Part shown: piece after piece, positions 26,016-33,956 of the stretch | Numbering within the stretch: the stretch's first letter is position 1 | Layout: the number at the start of each line of letters is the position of its first letter | From: Bacillus_BA songklensis | Lineage (GTDB): Bacteria > Bacillota > Bacilli > Bacillales > Bacillaceae_H | Direction: 5' to 3' | Length of the DNA stretch: 64,000 nt | Assembly (NCBI RefSeq): GCF_042649685.1 | Contig: NZ_JBHRZT010000072.1 | Coordinates: 372,001-436,000, forward strand | Notes under the pieces: generated by a model | Databases searched by the model: none | What the model was told of the DNA's origin: nothing | The model's input: only the letters and a program-made list of their open reading frames with translations | Position numbers and translations under genes: made by a program

Positions 26016-26644
26016 AATCTTTCTTTTAGCACTCAAATCAATGGGTGCTTTTTGCTTTGCATGTTTAACTTCTATATAGGTATTTTAAGACTTTCAGATA
26101 CATACGAATGGTTTACCATTCAAATCCATGCTTCATCCTTAATGAAATCATTCTTTCTCTTTCTATTTCAATTTTTATATGCAAAAGCTCTATGTAGTTT
26201 TTCACTGTTGTTCCCCCTTTATATTCTGAATTTTACAAAGATGATGTGAATATGATTGTACAACTTTATGGGACTTTTGTATATAGTAAATAAATACTGT
26301 GTTGTATGCAGAAGTTATTACTATTCTCTAATGAAGAATTTCTTCTATGATAGGAAGGCAATACATTTAAAGGGGTGCGGTGTTTTATATCCTGGGAGCA
26401 TTTATGACTTACTGTAGGGAATCAAGCATATACTCTCACATGCATGGATCAAAAATTCAGCGATAACAAGAAAGCAGATCAATATTTACATCATTTAAAA
26501 TACACTATTTTTATAGTGTCTTTTTTTATTTATGAGAGTAACCTTAATCCCTTAAAGATCACTCTCATAAATACATATGTGGGTTAATAAATTATTTGTG
26601 GAAGGAATTTGGTGTTAGAAAATATAAACATAAAGTGAGGGGTC
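26016..26644. other. Intergenic region with terminator and inverted repeat
   Basis: No supported gene. A terminator-like hairpin ACACTAT/ATAGTGT with a T-run lies at 26502-26527. Overlapping it, a perfect 13-bp inverted repeat TATTTATGAGAGT (26527-26539) / ACTCTCATAAATA (26561-26573) encloses 21 bases. A 65-codon frame at 26052-26249 is hydrophobic and lacks a ribosome site. Confidence 0.5.
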
Positions 26645-26881
26645 ATGATGAGAGTTGATATTTTAACAGTCGATGAGAGGGAATACCTTAAAACCTTTCA
26701 TATGAGTCCAAGTGATGTAGAATCTTTAATATCATTAATTAAAGTGAGTGGTATATCTTTTTATAAAAAGGGAAGAAATTCACTTATCACTTTTAAGTAT
26801 GATAGCGTTTGTTTTTCGATTGACCAAAGAAACAATGGTATGACGGAAACGTGGTTTGAGATTTTTGTGGATGAACAATAA
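26645..26881 (+). CDS. 78-residue hypothetical protein
   Basis: Two in-frame ATGs (26645 and 26648) follow GTGAGGGG. The acidic/mixed protein (VDILTVDEREYLKTFHM at residues 4-20, ending WFEIFVDEQ) appears to be a small alpha/beta domain. Not recognised. No terminator is evident directly downstream. Confidence 0.55.
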   Translation: MMRVDILTVDEREYLKTFHMSPSDVESLISLIKVSGISFYKKGRNSLITFKYDSVCFSIDQRNNGMTETWFEIFVDEQ

Positions 26882-27056
26882 ACACTTAACCGTTCCTTAT
26901 TTCTGTTATTGGACATGGATGTATTCCAACAACTTGTAACTGAACTGTAAAAGCTTTTAGAAATTTAAAAAATCCTTAATCAATAGAAAAATACCTAAAT
27001 TACTAATATTTGTAATAAGATATCTTTAGAATCGCAAAAAAGGGAGGAAGGATGAG

Positions 27057-27212
27057 ATGAATCAACAAGTTATATTTGAAAAAGATGATTTAGTGATTAA
27101 GTTTTCGGGCTTAACAGCGATTGCAGGTCTAAAAGGTGAGTTAAGAATTCCTTATACTACTATCAAGGATGTACAAGCAGGGAATTTTAAATTACCTTGG
27201 AGAAAGGTTTAA
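27057..27212 (+). pseudogene. Truncated PH-like domain protein
   Basis: Strong ribosome site (AGGGAGGAAGG) and a clean N-terminus: FEKDDLVIKFSGLTA, LKGELRIPYTTIKDVQ, FKLPW. This is the first half of the small bacterial PH-like (YcxB/YvbH-type) proteins, which normally run to about 110 residues; here the frame stops at residue 51 directly after the PW turn. I see no in-frame continuation, so a deletion or frameshift has removed the second half. It may still be translated. Confidence 0.55.
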
Positions 27213-27301
27213 TATTCCAAGGTTAATCATGAATGGGGTGCTAATATTCTTTATTGATTAGTCGTGTAATTTTATTATTGGAAAAAGGAAAGAGGAGAAG
27301 A

Positions 27302-27672
27302 ATGAATCTCAGATTATCGGGGGTAACAGAGGACAATTTTTGGGATATTATTAATTTGAAATCGGATAAAAAACAAGAAGAACGTATTCAAATATTTGAA
27401 AGATGGGTTGGTTCTAATGCCTTTTTCCTTGGGGCTTGTCAGGTTTATGGTTTTGTTCCAAGAGCCATTTATGACAATAACACTTTAATTGGATTTACTT
27501 CCTATGGCTATAGAAAAGAACACAAAAGATACGAATTATAGGACATCAATATCAAGGAAAAGGGTATGGAGCTCCCATTTTAAAAGCAGTGGTTGACGAG
27601 ATGATTGAAATGTACAAATGTAAAGAAATTAATCCTTCTTTAATTAAGATGTTTTTCTTTTTCTTCTTTTGA
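27302..27672 (+). pseudogene. Disrupted GNAT acetyltransferase (PaiA/BltD-like)
   Basis: The first frame (MNLRLSGVTEDNFWDIINL... GYRKEHKRYEL) stops at 27541, at a point where relatives continue with the next strand. The conserved acetyl-CoA loop GHQYQGKGYG then appears at 27540-27570 in another frame, followed by a helix (ILKAVVDEMIEMYK) and a poly-Phe run. A short deletion plus frameshift explains the break, and the C-terminus is lost. In intact relatives the enzyme acetylates polyamines or similar amines. Confidence 0.75.
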
Positions 27673-27904
27673 ACTAACGAGAGCAATTGCTTAATAAAGT
27701 TGAAACAAATATAACAGATCCAAGATAAGAGAGAAGCATGTTGAACCGTTAAATATATACTTAACAACTTAATTAACATATTAGGGGTGTTTCCATTATT
27801 TTTTACCTCTGTATTATAATAAATGTCATGAATAAATATGTATATAATAACAGGTAAAAAGTCATTTTCCGCAAAAAAATCACTTTTTAAAAAAGTTAGA
27901 AAAT

Positions 27905-28222
27905 TATATTGACAAACAAAATAAATAAGTTTAGTATAATAACTATCAAATCGACGAATAAAATCGCTGAAGAGAACAAGTACGTTACAATCCTGTTCCC
28001 TAGAGAGTTGACATGTTGCTGAAAGTCAATGTTCAGGATGTAGCCGAATATCATCTCGGAGATGCAAAGCTGAAAGGATCAGTAAGCTTTTGCCGGATTG
28101 TCCGCCGTTAAAAGGAACACGTATGATCGTACGTTGAACTGAGTGCTGCATGTTTTTTTCGTGCGGAATTAGGGTGGTAACGCGAGTAAACTCGTCCCTA
28201 TTTTGAGGGATGGGTTTTTTTA
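27905..28222 (+). promoter_or_regulatory. Promoter and T-box leader of brnQ (isoleucine-type)
   Basis: A promoter with TTGACA (27909) and TATAAT (27935) is followed by a T-box leader: AGAGAACAAGTA at the stem I base, specifier region CCGAATATCATCTCGG in which ATC (Ile) is the probable specifier, T-box AGGGTGGTAACGCG, and a terminator hairpin GTCCCT/AGGGAT with a T7 run at 28188-28222. brnQ starts 31 bases later. The leader would allow read-through when tRNA-Ile is uncharged. Confidence 0.9.
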
Positions 28223-28253
28223 TTTGTCTTTCATTATTAGAGGAGGTCAAATT

Positions 28254-29576
28254 ATGACATCATTATCAAGAAAGGATACATTGTTTGTTGGCTTAATGTT
28301 GTTTGCCCTGTTTTTTGGCGCCGGCAACCTCATCTTTCCGCCGTTTTTGGGGCAGGAAGCAGGAGGAAATTTCTGGCCGGCAATCCTTGGATTTATCATC
28401 ACGGGGGTAGGACTCCCAGTACTCACTGTCATCGCCATTGCATTGGCGAAAGATGGTGTCCAAACTTTAGGAAATCGGGTCCATCCCTTGTTTAGCGTCA
28501 TCTTTGCTACGGCGGTTTATTTGTCCATCGGGCCGTTTATGGGAATTCCGCGCGGAGCAAACGTTGCATTCGAGATGGGTGTCAAGCCGTTCTTAAGTAC
28601 ACCGGATTCGAAGATGGCCTTATTTATTTTTACGGTGGTCTTCTTTTTCCTTGTATATTGGCTAAGTTTGAATCCATCTAAATTAGTGGATCGGATCGGA
28701 AATTTATTAACCCCGGTTCTTCTGATCGGAATTGCCCTGCTTGGTGCCGGAGGTCTTATGAAATTTGACGGGAACCTTGGGAAAACATCGGCAAAATATG
28801 CGGAATCTCCTGTATTTTCAGGAGTAATGGAAGGATATTTAACGATGGATACCATTGCGGCATTGGCTTTTGGAATTGTAGTGGTTACTTCTATTCAAGC
28901 AAAAGGGGTTACGGACCGAAAAAGCATCGTCAAAGTAACATTGAAAGCCGGCGTGATTGCCGGTATCGGTCTGGCGGCTGTGTATTTGGTTGTTGGCCTT
29001 TTGGGTGCCAAGATGGCGGGAACATATGAAAATGGCGGTCAATTGTTGACGGTGGCTGCTAAACAAGTATATGGTCAAGCTGGTTTAATGCTTCTTGGAT
29101 TAATCGTTATGCTTGCATGCTTTACGACATGTGTCGGACTGGTCGTTGCGACGAGCCAATTTTTTGTTAAGCTTCTTCCGAAAGTATCGTACAAAATGTT
29201 TGTATCCATGATCACGCTTGTCAGCTTTTTGGTTGCCAATCTCGGGCTGAACCAGATTATTTCTTTATCCGTACCGGTCTTAATCATCATCTATCCAATC
29301 ACGATTGTTCTTGTGGCATTATCGTTCTGTCACCAGGCATTTCAAGGTTCACGCCTTGTGTATGCAGGAGCGTTACTCGGTACAGGAATTATGAGTTTGT
29401 ATGATGGAATGAAGATGTTTGGCTTTGAGACAGATGTTTTAACTTCTTTATTTGAACTCATTCCGTTATATACAGTGGGCCTAGGATGGGTTATCCCAGC
29501 CGTTGCAGGGGGATTGATCGGATATACAGTACATTTCATCGCAAAGCAAACAGTCGGCAAAACGATTGTACATTGA
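28254..29576 (+). CDS. brnQ: Branched-chain amino acid:cation symporter
   Basis: 440-residue LIVCS-family carrier with about 12 transmembrane helices: GLMLFALFFGAGNLIFPP at the N-terminus, IGPFMGIPRGANVAFEMG and GNLLTPVLL are diagnostic. It imports Ile, Leu and Val with Na+ (or H+). The start is ATG 28254 behind AGAGGAGGT; the longer frame starting at 28203 overlaps the leader terminator. Control by the Ile-type T-box fits the substrate. Confidence 0.95.
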   Translation: MTSLSRKDTLFVGLMLFALFFGAGNLIFPPFLGQEAGGNFWPAILGFIITGVGLPVLTVIAIALAKDGVQTLGNRVHPLFSVIFATAVYLSIGPFMGIPRGANVAFEMGVKPFLSTPDSKMALFIFTVVFFFLVYWLSLNPSKLVDRIGNLLTPVLLIGIALLGAGGLMKFDGNLGKTSAKYAESPVFSGVMEGYLTMDTIAALAFGIVVVTSIQAKGVTDRKSIVKVTLKAGVIAGIGLAAVYLVVGLLGAKMAGTYENGGQLLTVAAKQVYGQAGLMLLGLIVMLACFTTCVGLVVATSQFFVKLLPKVSYKMFVSMITLVSFLVANLGLNQIISLSVPVLIIIYPITIVLVALSFCHQAFQGSRLVYAGALLGTGIMSLYDGMKMFGFETDVLTSLFELIPLYTVGLGWVIPAVAGGLIGYTVHFIAKQTVGKTIVH

Positions 29577-29594
29577 TGTCGATTAATATATTCA

Positions 29595-29612
29595 GATAAT
29601 TCTGTTATTATC
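29595..29612. promoter_or_regulatory. Fur-like palindrome before the FbpA-type gene
   Basis: GATAAT-tctgtt-ATTATC, a perfect 6-bp inverted repeat matching the outer arms of a Fur box with a spacer one base short of the ideal 19-mer. It lies 21 bases before the next gene, which belongs to a family named for Fur control. Confidence 0.5.
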
Positions 29613-29633
29613 ACGGGAGAGAGGGAATAAAAA

Positions 29634-29771
29634 ATGATGGGGGTAAACGAACAATCATTGTTAATCTATCGTTTGATTAGTCAAGGGGTATATAAAACAG
29701 GGGATGGACAGCATTTATACGAATTAAACGAAAAGCAGTTAAGAGAATTAGTGGACAAGGTAGAGAAATAA
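29634..29771 (+). CDS. FbpA-type Fur-regulated small protein
   Basis: 45 residues, strong GAGAGAGGG ribosome site, MMGVNEQSLL start. The second half, GVYKTGDGQHLYELNEKQLREL, fits the Fur-regulated basic protein A family (small proteins of Bacillus that act with the FsrA iron-sparing RNA). A Fur-like palindrome precedes it and a terminator follows. A second family member lies at 57531. Function in this organism is inferred from family only. Confidence 0.7.
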   Translation: MMGVNEQSLLIYRLISQGVYKTGDGQHLYELNEKQLRELVDKVEK

Positions 29772-29780
29772 AAAGAAACA

Positions 29781-29827
29781 AAAAGGATAGAGAAAGCAAT
29801 CGTCTGCTTCTTCTATCCTTTTTATCA
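29781..29827 (+). terminator. Rho-independent terminator
   Basis: AAAAGGATAGA...AAGCA / TGCTT...TCTATCCTTTT stem with T-run after the FbpA-type gene. Confidence 0.9.
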
Positions 29828-29907
29828 TTTCGTTAATATTGTAGTTGTAATTTGCGTATTAAGCCATCGGGACAGCTGCTGTATGTGATCGGGCGAAACA
29901 AATAATG

Positions 29908-30263
29908 GAGTTATACGAGAGAACCAAAGAAGACATTTTGGAGTATCAGCATCAGAGGTAGTCGGAAGCGTCCAGTTACATTTATGCACTAAGCAGAACG
30001 GTAGTCATAGAGGGGAAATCGGAAAATTAATGACACATCCTAATTTTAGACGTAATGGTATTGGTCGTTCATTAATGCAAAAAGCTGAAGAAAGAGCAAA
30101 ACAAGAAGATAGGTCGCTTTTAGTTCTCGATACAAGAGAAGGGGACCCTTCTAATCACCTATATACTTCAATAGGTTTTGTTGAATCGGGACGGATCCCT
30201 AACTATGCCAAGTCGGCAAATGGGGAACTGCATACAACCGTTTTTTATTATAAATCTTTTTAA
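29908..30263 (+). pseudogene. N-terminally truncated GNAT acetyltransferase
   Basis: An in-frame stretch reads VGSVQLHLCTKQNGSHRGEI, then GKLMTHPNFRRNGIGRSLM (the acetyl-CoA loop R-R-N-G-I-G), LVLDTREGDPSNHLY and a regular C-terminus FYYKSF. This is the second half of a common acetyltransferase whose N-terminal 60-70 residues are missing; upstream codons are disrupted. An ATG at 30030 could start a 77-residue piece but lacks a ribosome site. Confidence 0.7.
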
Positions 30264-30401
30264 CTTGACCATTAAGAATAATGATTATACGGATAGAGCT
30301 GTATCCTATTTTGTCAAAGAACAGGTATGATGTTCAATTGCTAGAACATCAAGAATTTTCATGCTAAAATGGGGAGAAATAATAGGAAGGGAAGAAAAGA
30401 T

Positions 30402-31634
30402 ATGGGAAACTTCGAGGGAAATCTTGAGAAATATGCGGATTTGGCCGTTCGTGTAGGGGTCAATATTCAAAAAGGGCAAACATTAGTAATCAATGCTCCT
30501 CTTGCTGCAGCGGAATTTGTTCGCAAAGCAGCAAAAAAAGCATATGAAGCAGGCGCGAAGAATGTTCACGTGGAGTGGAATGACGATGAGTTGACAAGAA
30601 CGAAATATGAGTTGGCTCCGGATGAAGCGTTTAATGAGTTTCCATTGTGGAAAGCAAAAGGCTATGAAGAGATGGCAGAAAACGGTGCGGCATTCCTTTC
30701 GATTACAGCATCAAACCCGGATTTGTTAAAGGGGATTAATCCAGACCGCATCGCAGCTGCCAACAAAGCGGCAGGAGCGGCGATGTCAACATATCGCCAG
30801 TACATTCAAGCCGATAAAGTAAGCTGGTCTGTCATTGCCGTTCCATCAAAAGAATGGGCAAAGAAAGTATTCCCTGCTGCAGCTGAAGAAGAAGCAGTCC
30901 AGCTCTTATGGGATGCGATTTTTAAAGCGACGAGAATTGATCTGGAAGATCCGGTTCAGGCGTGGAAAGAACATGACCAAAACTTACATACAAAAGCCGG
31001 GTATTTAAATAGTAAAAAATATAAAAAGCTTCATTATAAAGCACCGGGAACGGATTTAACGGTGGAACTTCCTGAAAAACATATTTGGATAGGCGCGGGC
31101 AGTGTAAGCGAAAAAGGCAACTCCTTTATGGCTAACATGCCGACAGAAGAGGTATTCACCGTTCCGTTAAAAGAAGGTGTTAACGGTACCGTGACAAGTA
31201 CAAAGCCCCTGAGTTACGGCGGCAACTTAATCGAAAACTTTACCTTAACATTTGAAAGCGGCCGTATTGTTGATATTAAAGCAGAAACGGGATATGAAAC
31301 TTTAAAACGATTAGTCGAAACGGATGAAGGATCTCATTACTTAGGAGAAGTTGCGCTTGTGCCGCATAGTTCCCCAATTTCCCAATCCAATATCATTTTC
31401 TACAATACGTTGTTTGATGAAAACGCCTCTAATCATTTTGCGATCGGTAATGCGTATGCATTTTGTCTGGAAGGCGGCAAACAAATGTCTAAAGAAGAAC
31501 TGGCGGAAAACGGTGCAAACACGAGCATTACTCACGTAGACTTCATGATTGGTTCTGCGGAAATGGACATCGACGGTGAGCTTTTGGACGGAACGAAAGA
31601 GCCAATCTTCCGAAACGGAAATTGGGCGTTTTAA
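30402..31634 (+). CDS. ampS: Leucyl aminopeptidase, M29 family (AmpS)
   Basis: 410 residues, the usual length. Start at ATG 30402 (MGNFEGNLEKYADLAVRVG) behind GGAAGGGAAG; a longer frame adds 11 residues. The metal ligands of M29 peptidases are visible: Glu in MPTEEVFTVP, Glu in TDEGSHYLGEV, His in ASNHFAIG and the C-terminal THVDFMIG His-x-Asp. The enzyme is cytoplasmic and removes N-terminal residues from peptides using Zn, Co or Mn. Monocistronic. Confidence 0.94.
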   Translation: MGNFEGNLEKYADLAVRVGVNIQKGQTLVINAPLAAAEFVRKAAKKAYEAGAKNVHVEWNDDELTRTKYELAPDEAFNEFPLWKAKGYEEMAENGAAFLSITASNPDLLKGINPDRIAAANKAAGAAMSTYRQYIQADKVSWSVIAVPSKEWAKKVFPAAAEEEAVQLLWDAIFKATRIDLEDPVQAWKEHDQNLHTKAGYLNSKKYKKLHYKAPGTDLTVELPEKHIWIGAGSVSEKGNSFMANMPTEEVFTVPLKEGVNGTVTSTKPLSYGGNLIENFTLTFESGRIVDIKAETGYETLKRLVETDEGSHYLGEVALVPHSSPISQSNIIFYNTLFDENASNHFAIGNAYAFCLEGGKQMSKEELAENGANTSITHVDFMIGSAEMDIDGELLDGTKEPIFRNGNWAF

Positions 31635-31816
31635 TTTATATGTTGATACAAAAGGGTTTTAAGAGATATATCCCTTATATTGGTCACGCATTGGTCACAG
31701 AATGATTGGTATCACTGAAAAGATGGTCTAATTTAGTAGCCACTTCCTGTTGCATGCTCGGCAGGACGTGGGTGTACCCTCTCCAATATATACAAAATGA
31801 TCAAATTCCATAAATA

Positions 31817-31864
31817 AAAAAACGCTTAAAATCCGATTATAAATTGGACTTTAAGCGTTTTTAG
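31817..31864. terminator. Bidirectional terminator (SR1 side)
   Basis: AAAAACGCTTAAA-(a/g)-TCC ... GGA-CTTTAAGCGTTTTT, with T-runs on both strands. On the minus strand it follows the SR1P gene, as in the SR1 RNA of B. subtilis. Confidence 0.85.
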
Positions 31865-31905
31865 TTCTCATGACGGTTTTTTCTTTTTTCGTGTTTGTCA
31901 CCTAA

Positions 31906-32028
31906 TTATTTCGACCCTTCTTCTTGTTTTTCATCACAACAGTTACATTGACCATATAAGGTTGCCACTTTTTCATTCTCAAAATGATCGATTGTATTGT
32001 TGCAAATTTGGCAAATGATAGTTCCCAT
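31906..32028 (-). CDS. GapA-binding peptide SR1P
   Basis: 40 residues starting MGTIICQICNNTIDHFENEK and containing VATLYGQCNCC. This matches SR1P, the peptide encoded in SR1 RNA that binds glyceraldehyde-3-phosphate dehydrogenase GapA and promotes its moonlighting interaction with RNase J1. The Cys pattern (C6, C9 ... C29, C31, C32) suggests a small zinc-binding fold. Start chosen at ATG 32028 behind AAGGAGA; the frame is open much further upstream but only in AT-rich DNA. Confidence 0.88.
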   Translation of the reverse strand: MGTIICQICNNTIDHFENEKVATLYGQCNCCDEKQEEGSK

Positions 32029-32402
32029 TTTAAAAACTCTCCTTTGGTTGTTTTTTTTGTTAATACTCTTAATGGTTAAAATTGTAAACGTTTTAATTTT
32101 GTTATTGATATTATAATAGTATGTCATATTTATTTTGTCAACCATAAATAGTATAGCACAATTAAGAGATTTATATAGAATTATATCTAGTCTACTTTGG
32201 GAGTACTTTTTCTTATGGAACCAGTCTTACGAAATAAGGCTTTTACGTATTCATTCGAATTGAAACACCAGGCTGTTCAGTTGTACCAAATTGATTAAGG
32301 TCGTGAAGTAGGTATATTTTATGAAAAATATAAGCTATGACACTTTTTCTGTGTTCTTATCCTTTTTTTTACATTCTTTTTACACGATTTTCTTACATTA
32401 TA

Positions 32403-32419
32403 TGTTAGAATATATAACA
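32403..32419. promoter_or_regulatory. GlnR/TnrA box upstream of tnrA
   Basis: TGTTAGAATATATAACA, an exact match to TGTNA-N7-TNACA with an AT-rich centre, 50 bases before the tnrA start. Autoregulation of tnrA through such a site is known in B. subtilis. Confidence 0.85.
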
Positions 32420-32468
32420 TAGGGGAAATTGTGAATTTTCAAACAAATAAATGAAGGCGGGGGTATTG

Positions 32469-32789
32469 TTGGATAATACTAATTCATTTCGTGATAAAAA
32501 GGTCATGACGATGGGAATTGTAACGGAAATGACGGGTTTGTCGGAAAGAAGAATTCGCTATTATGAAGCACGAAAACTTATTTTTCCAGACCGTACATCC
32601 ACGGGCATCCGTAAATACTCCTTCTCTGATATAGAAAAGCTAATGGAAATTGCAGAAAAAGTTGAAGAGGGTGTTCAAACAGATGAAATTCGCAGAGATT
32701 TCAAAAAAAGAGAAAATGATGCTAATATGAAGAAAAATATGATTAGAGGTCAATTAAATGCCCATTTTCAACGAACTAATTTAAAATAA
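32469..32789 (+). CDS. tnrA: Nitrogen-metabolism regulator TnrA (MerR family)
   Basis: 106 residues when started at TTG 32469, five bases after GGCGGGGG. The N-terminal winged HTH is clear (GIVTEMTGLSERRIRYYEAR, then STGIRKYSFSDIEKLMEIA). The C-terminal end MIRGQLNAHFQRTNLK matches the TnrA tail that binds feedback-inhibited glutamine synthetase; lack of glnA beside it also favours TnrA over GlnR. TnrA activates and represses nitrogen genes when nitrogen is poor. The box at 32403-32419 suggests autoregulation. TTG 32466 and ATG 32451 are alternative starts. Confidence 0.88.
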   Translation: MDNTNSFRDKKVMTMGIVTEMTGLSERRIRYYEARKLIFPDRTSTGIRKYSFSDIEKLMEIAEKVEEGVQTDEIRRDFKKRENDANMKKNMIRGQLNAHFQRTNLK

Positions 32790-32883
32790 ACATGTTCATG
32801 CATTCATTAAGCGTGCTGTTTTATCATCGATCCTCATATACTGTCATGTTGCAAGTTCTAACATGAAATAGTAAAGTAATCAA

Positions 32884-32990
32884 GCGAGAAATGCATTTAA
32901 ATATTTTCCGTCCCATTTCTCGCCGTCTCTTTTTCTAAAAACATATCATACAATGTTAGTTCATATAAAATTGTATGATATGTTTTTTTA
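32884..32990. terminator. Two hairpins between tnrA and the membrane-protein gene
   Basis: GCGAGAAATG / CATTTCTCGC (32884-32922) then AAACATATCATACAAT / ATTGTATGATATGTTT with T-run (32939-32990). Together they separate the converging transcripts. Confidence 0.75.
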
Positions 32991-32995
32991 CTTTC

Positions 32996-33403
32996 TTATT
33001 TCTTTTTCTCTGGATTTAGCCTTTGACTATGTATATAGATTTTATTGGCTAAAAATAAAGTGATGCCAATCATGAGAATCTCAAATAGAAATATTAATGC
33101 GATTGGGACACTATTAAGCCACATGGTCATGACAATAAATGAGCCTGCCGCCAGATCAGCCGAAATAACGGCAAAAATTCGAATCTTTTTCATCTTACTG
33201 CGTTCTATACCTGTACCGCCCAATTCTTCCTTATACCAACCTATAAATCCAAATAAAAAATACAAAGTGAGTACTGTTGCCATTATGATGGCTGGAAACG
33301 AAGAGGTGTCGAGGAAATCAGCAGGTTTTACGAGCCTAAATGCCGCTTGAAAGCAAATTAAAATAAAAATGCCCATACATGCAATTAAATTACGTTTTAA
33401 CAT
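32996..33403 (-). CDS. Four-helix membrane protein, unknown
   Basis: 135 residues with four predicted transmembrane segments (about 5-22, 36-55, 76-97, 101-121) and a basic C-terminus. The charged loop WYKEELGGTGIERSKMKK lies between helices 2 and 3. No family recognised with confidence. Translation start MLKRNLIACMG is preceded by a weak AAGGGTGAATG site. Confidence 0.65.
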   Translation of the reverse strand: MLKRNLIACMGIFILICFQAAFRLVKPADFLDTSSFPAIIMATVLTLYFLFGFIGWYKEELGGTGIERSKMKKIRIFAVISADLAAGSFIVMTMWLNSVPIALIFLFEILMIGITLFLANKIYIHSQRLNPEKKK

Positions 33404-33557
33404 CTATCATTCACCCTTGTTGTATTCTTCAATTTAACATTTTTCTAGTTAACAATACCTCTTTGCATGCAATATTTCCAGCATTTTTTCTTTTAAAGTT
33501 TTATCATTCGAGGAAAAAGCCTTGGATAAAAATCCTAAGGCTTTTTCCATTTGCATT

Positions 33558-33746
33558 TTAAAATGTGGATGAATCTTCTTTATTGGATGAAAGGGCAGCC
33601 TCGTTTGTTGGCAAGGCATTTTCGGTCTTCTCCGCATTAGAAATATTTTTCGGAGTCCCACTGGTGTCGACATTTCCTCCAAGGGCTTGACTTACTGTTC
33701 CGGTGAAGTTCATTTGATGGTCAGGGATTTGTTGTTTTTTCGTCAT
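33558..33746 (-). CDS. 62-residue polar protein, unknown
   Basis: Start at ATG 33746 behind GAAAGGAGAG; begins MTKKQQIPDHQMNFTG and is rich in Thr, Ser, Asn and Lys. No hydrophobic segment or Cys. Composition suggests a disordered protein, possibly spore-associated. The upstream frame extension adds six residues overlapping the ribosome site. Confidence 0.55.
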   Translation of the reverse strand: MTKKQQIPDHQMNFTGTVSQALGGNVDTSGTPKNISNAEKTENALPTNEAALSSNKEDSSTF

Positions 33747-33956
33747 TGAAATCTCTCCTTTCAAGGATTAACGTTTCCCAATCCACAAAAAAACTTGCGA
33801 AAATTTATTTTTGACCACCATAAAAGTTACCAATAGAGCGAAATTTTATAAAGGTTACCATATTTTACTTGAGATTCATGTCTGAAGAGTGGGATATGGT
33901 TTAAATCTTCTATTATATATAACACAAGATGCAGCAATACGGAGGTCAATCAAATA

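Larger units (their letters stand above)
31817..32100 (-). ncRNA. Probable SR1-type dual-function RNA
   Basis: The transcript that would carry the SR1P peptide gene and end at the terminator 31817-31864 corresponds to SR1, which in B. subtilis both base-pairs with ahrC mRNA and encodes SR1P. The 5' end is not determined; a promoter should lie near 32090-32140, an AT-rich stretch. The base-pairing part was not verified. Confidence 0.5.
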
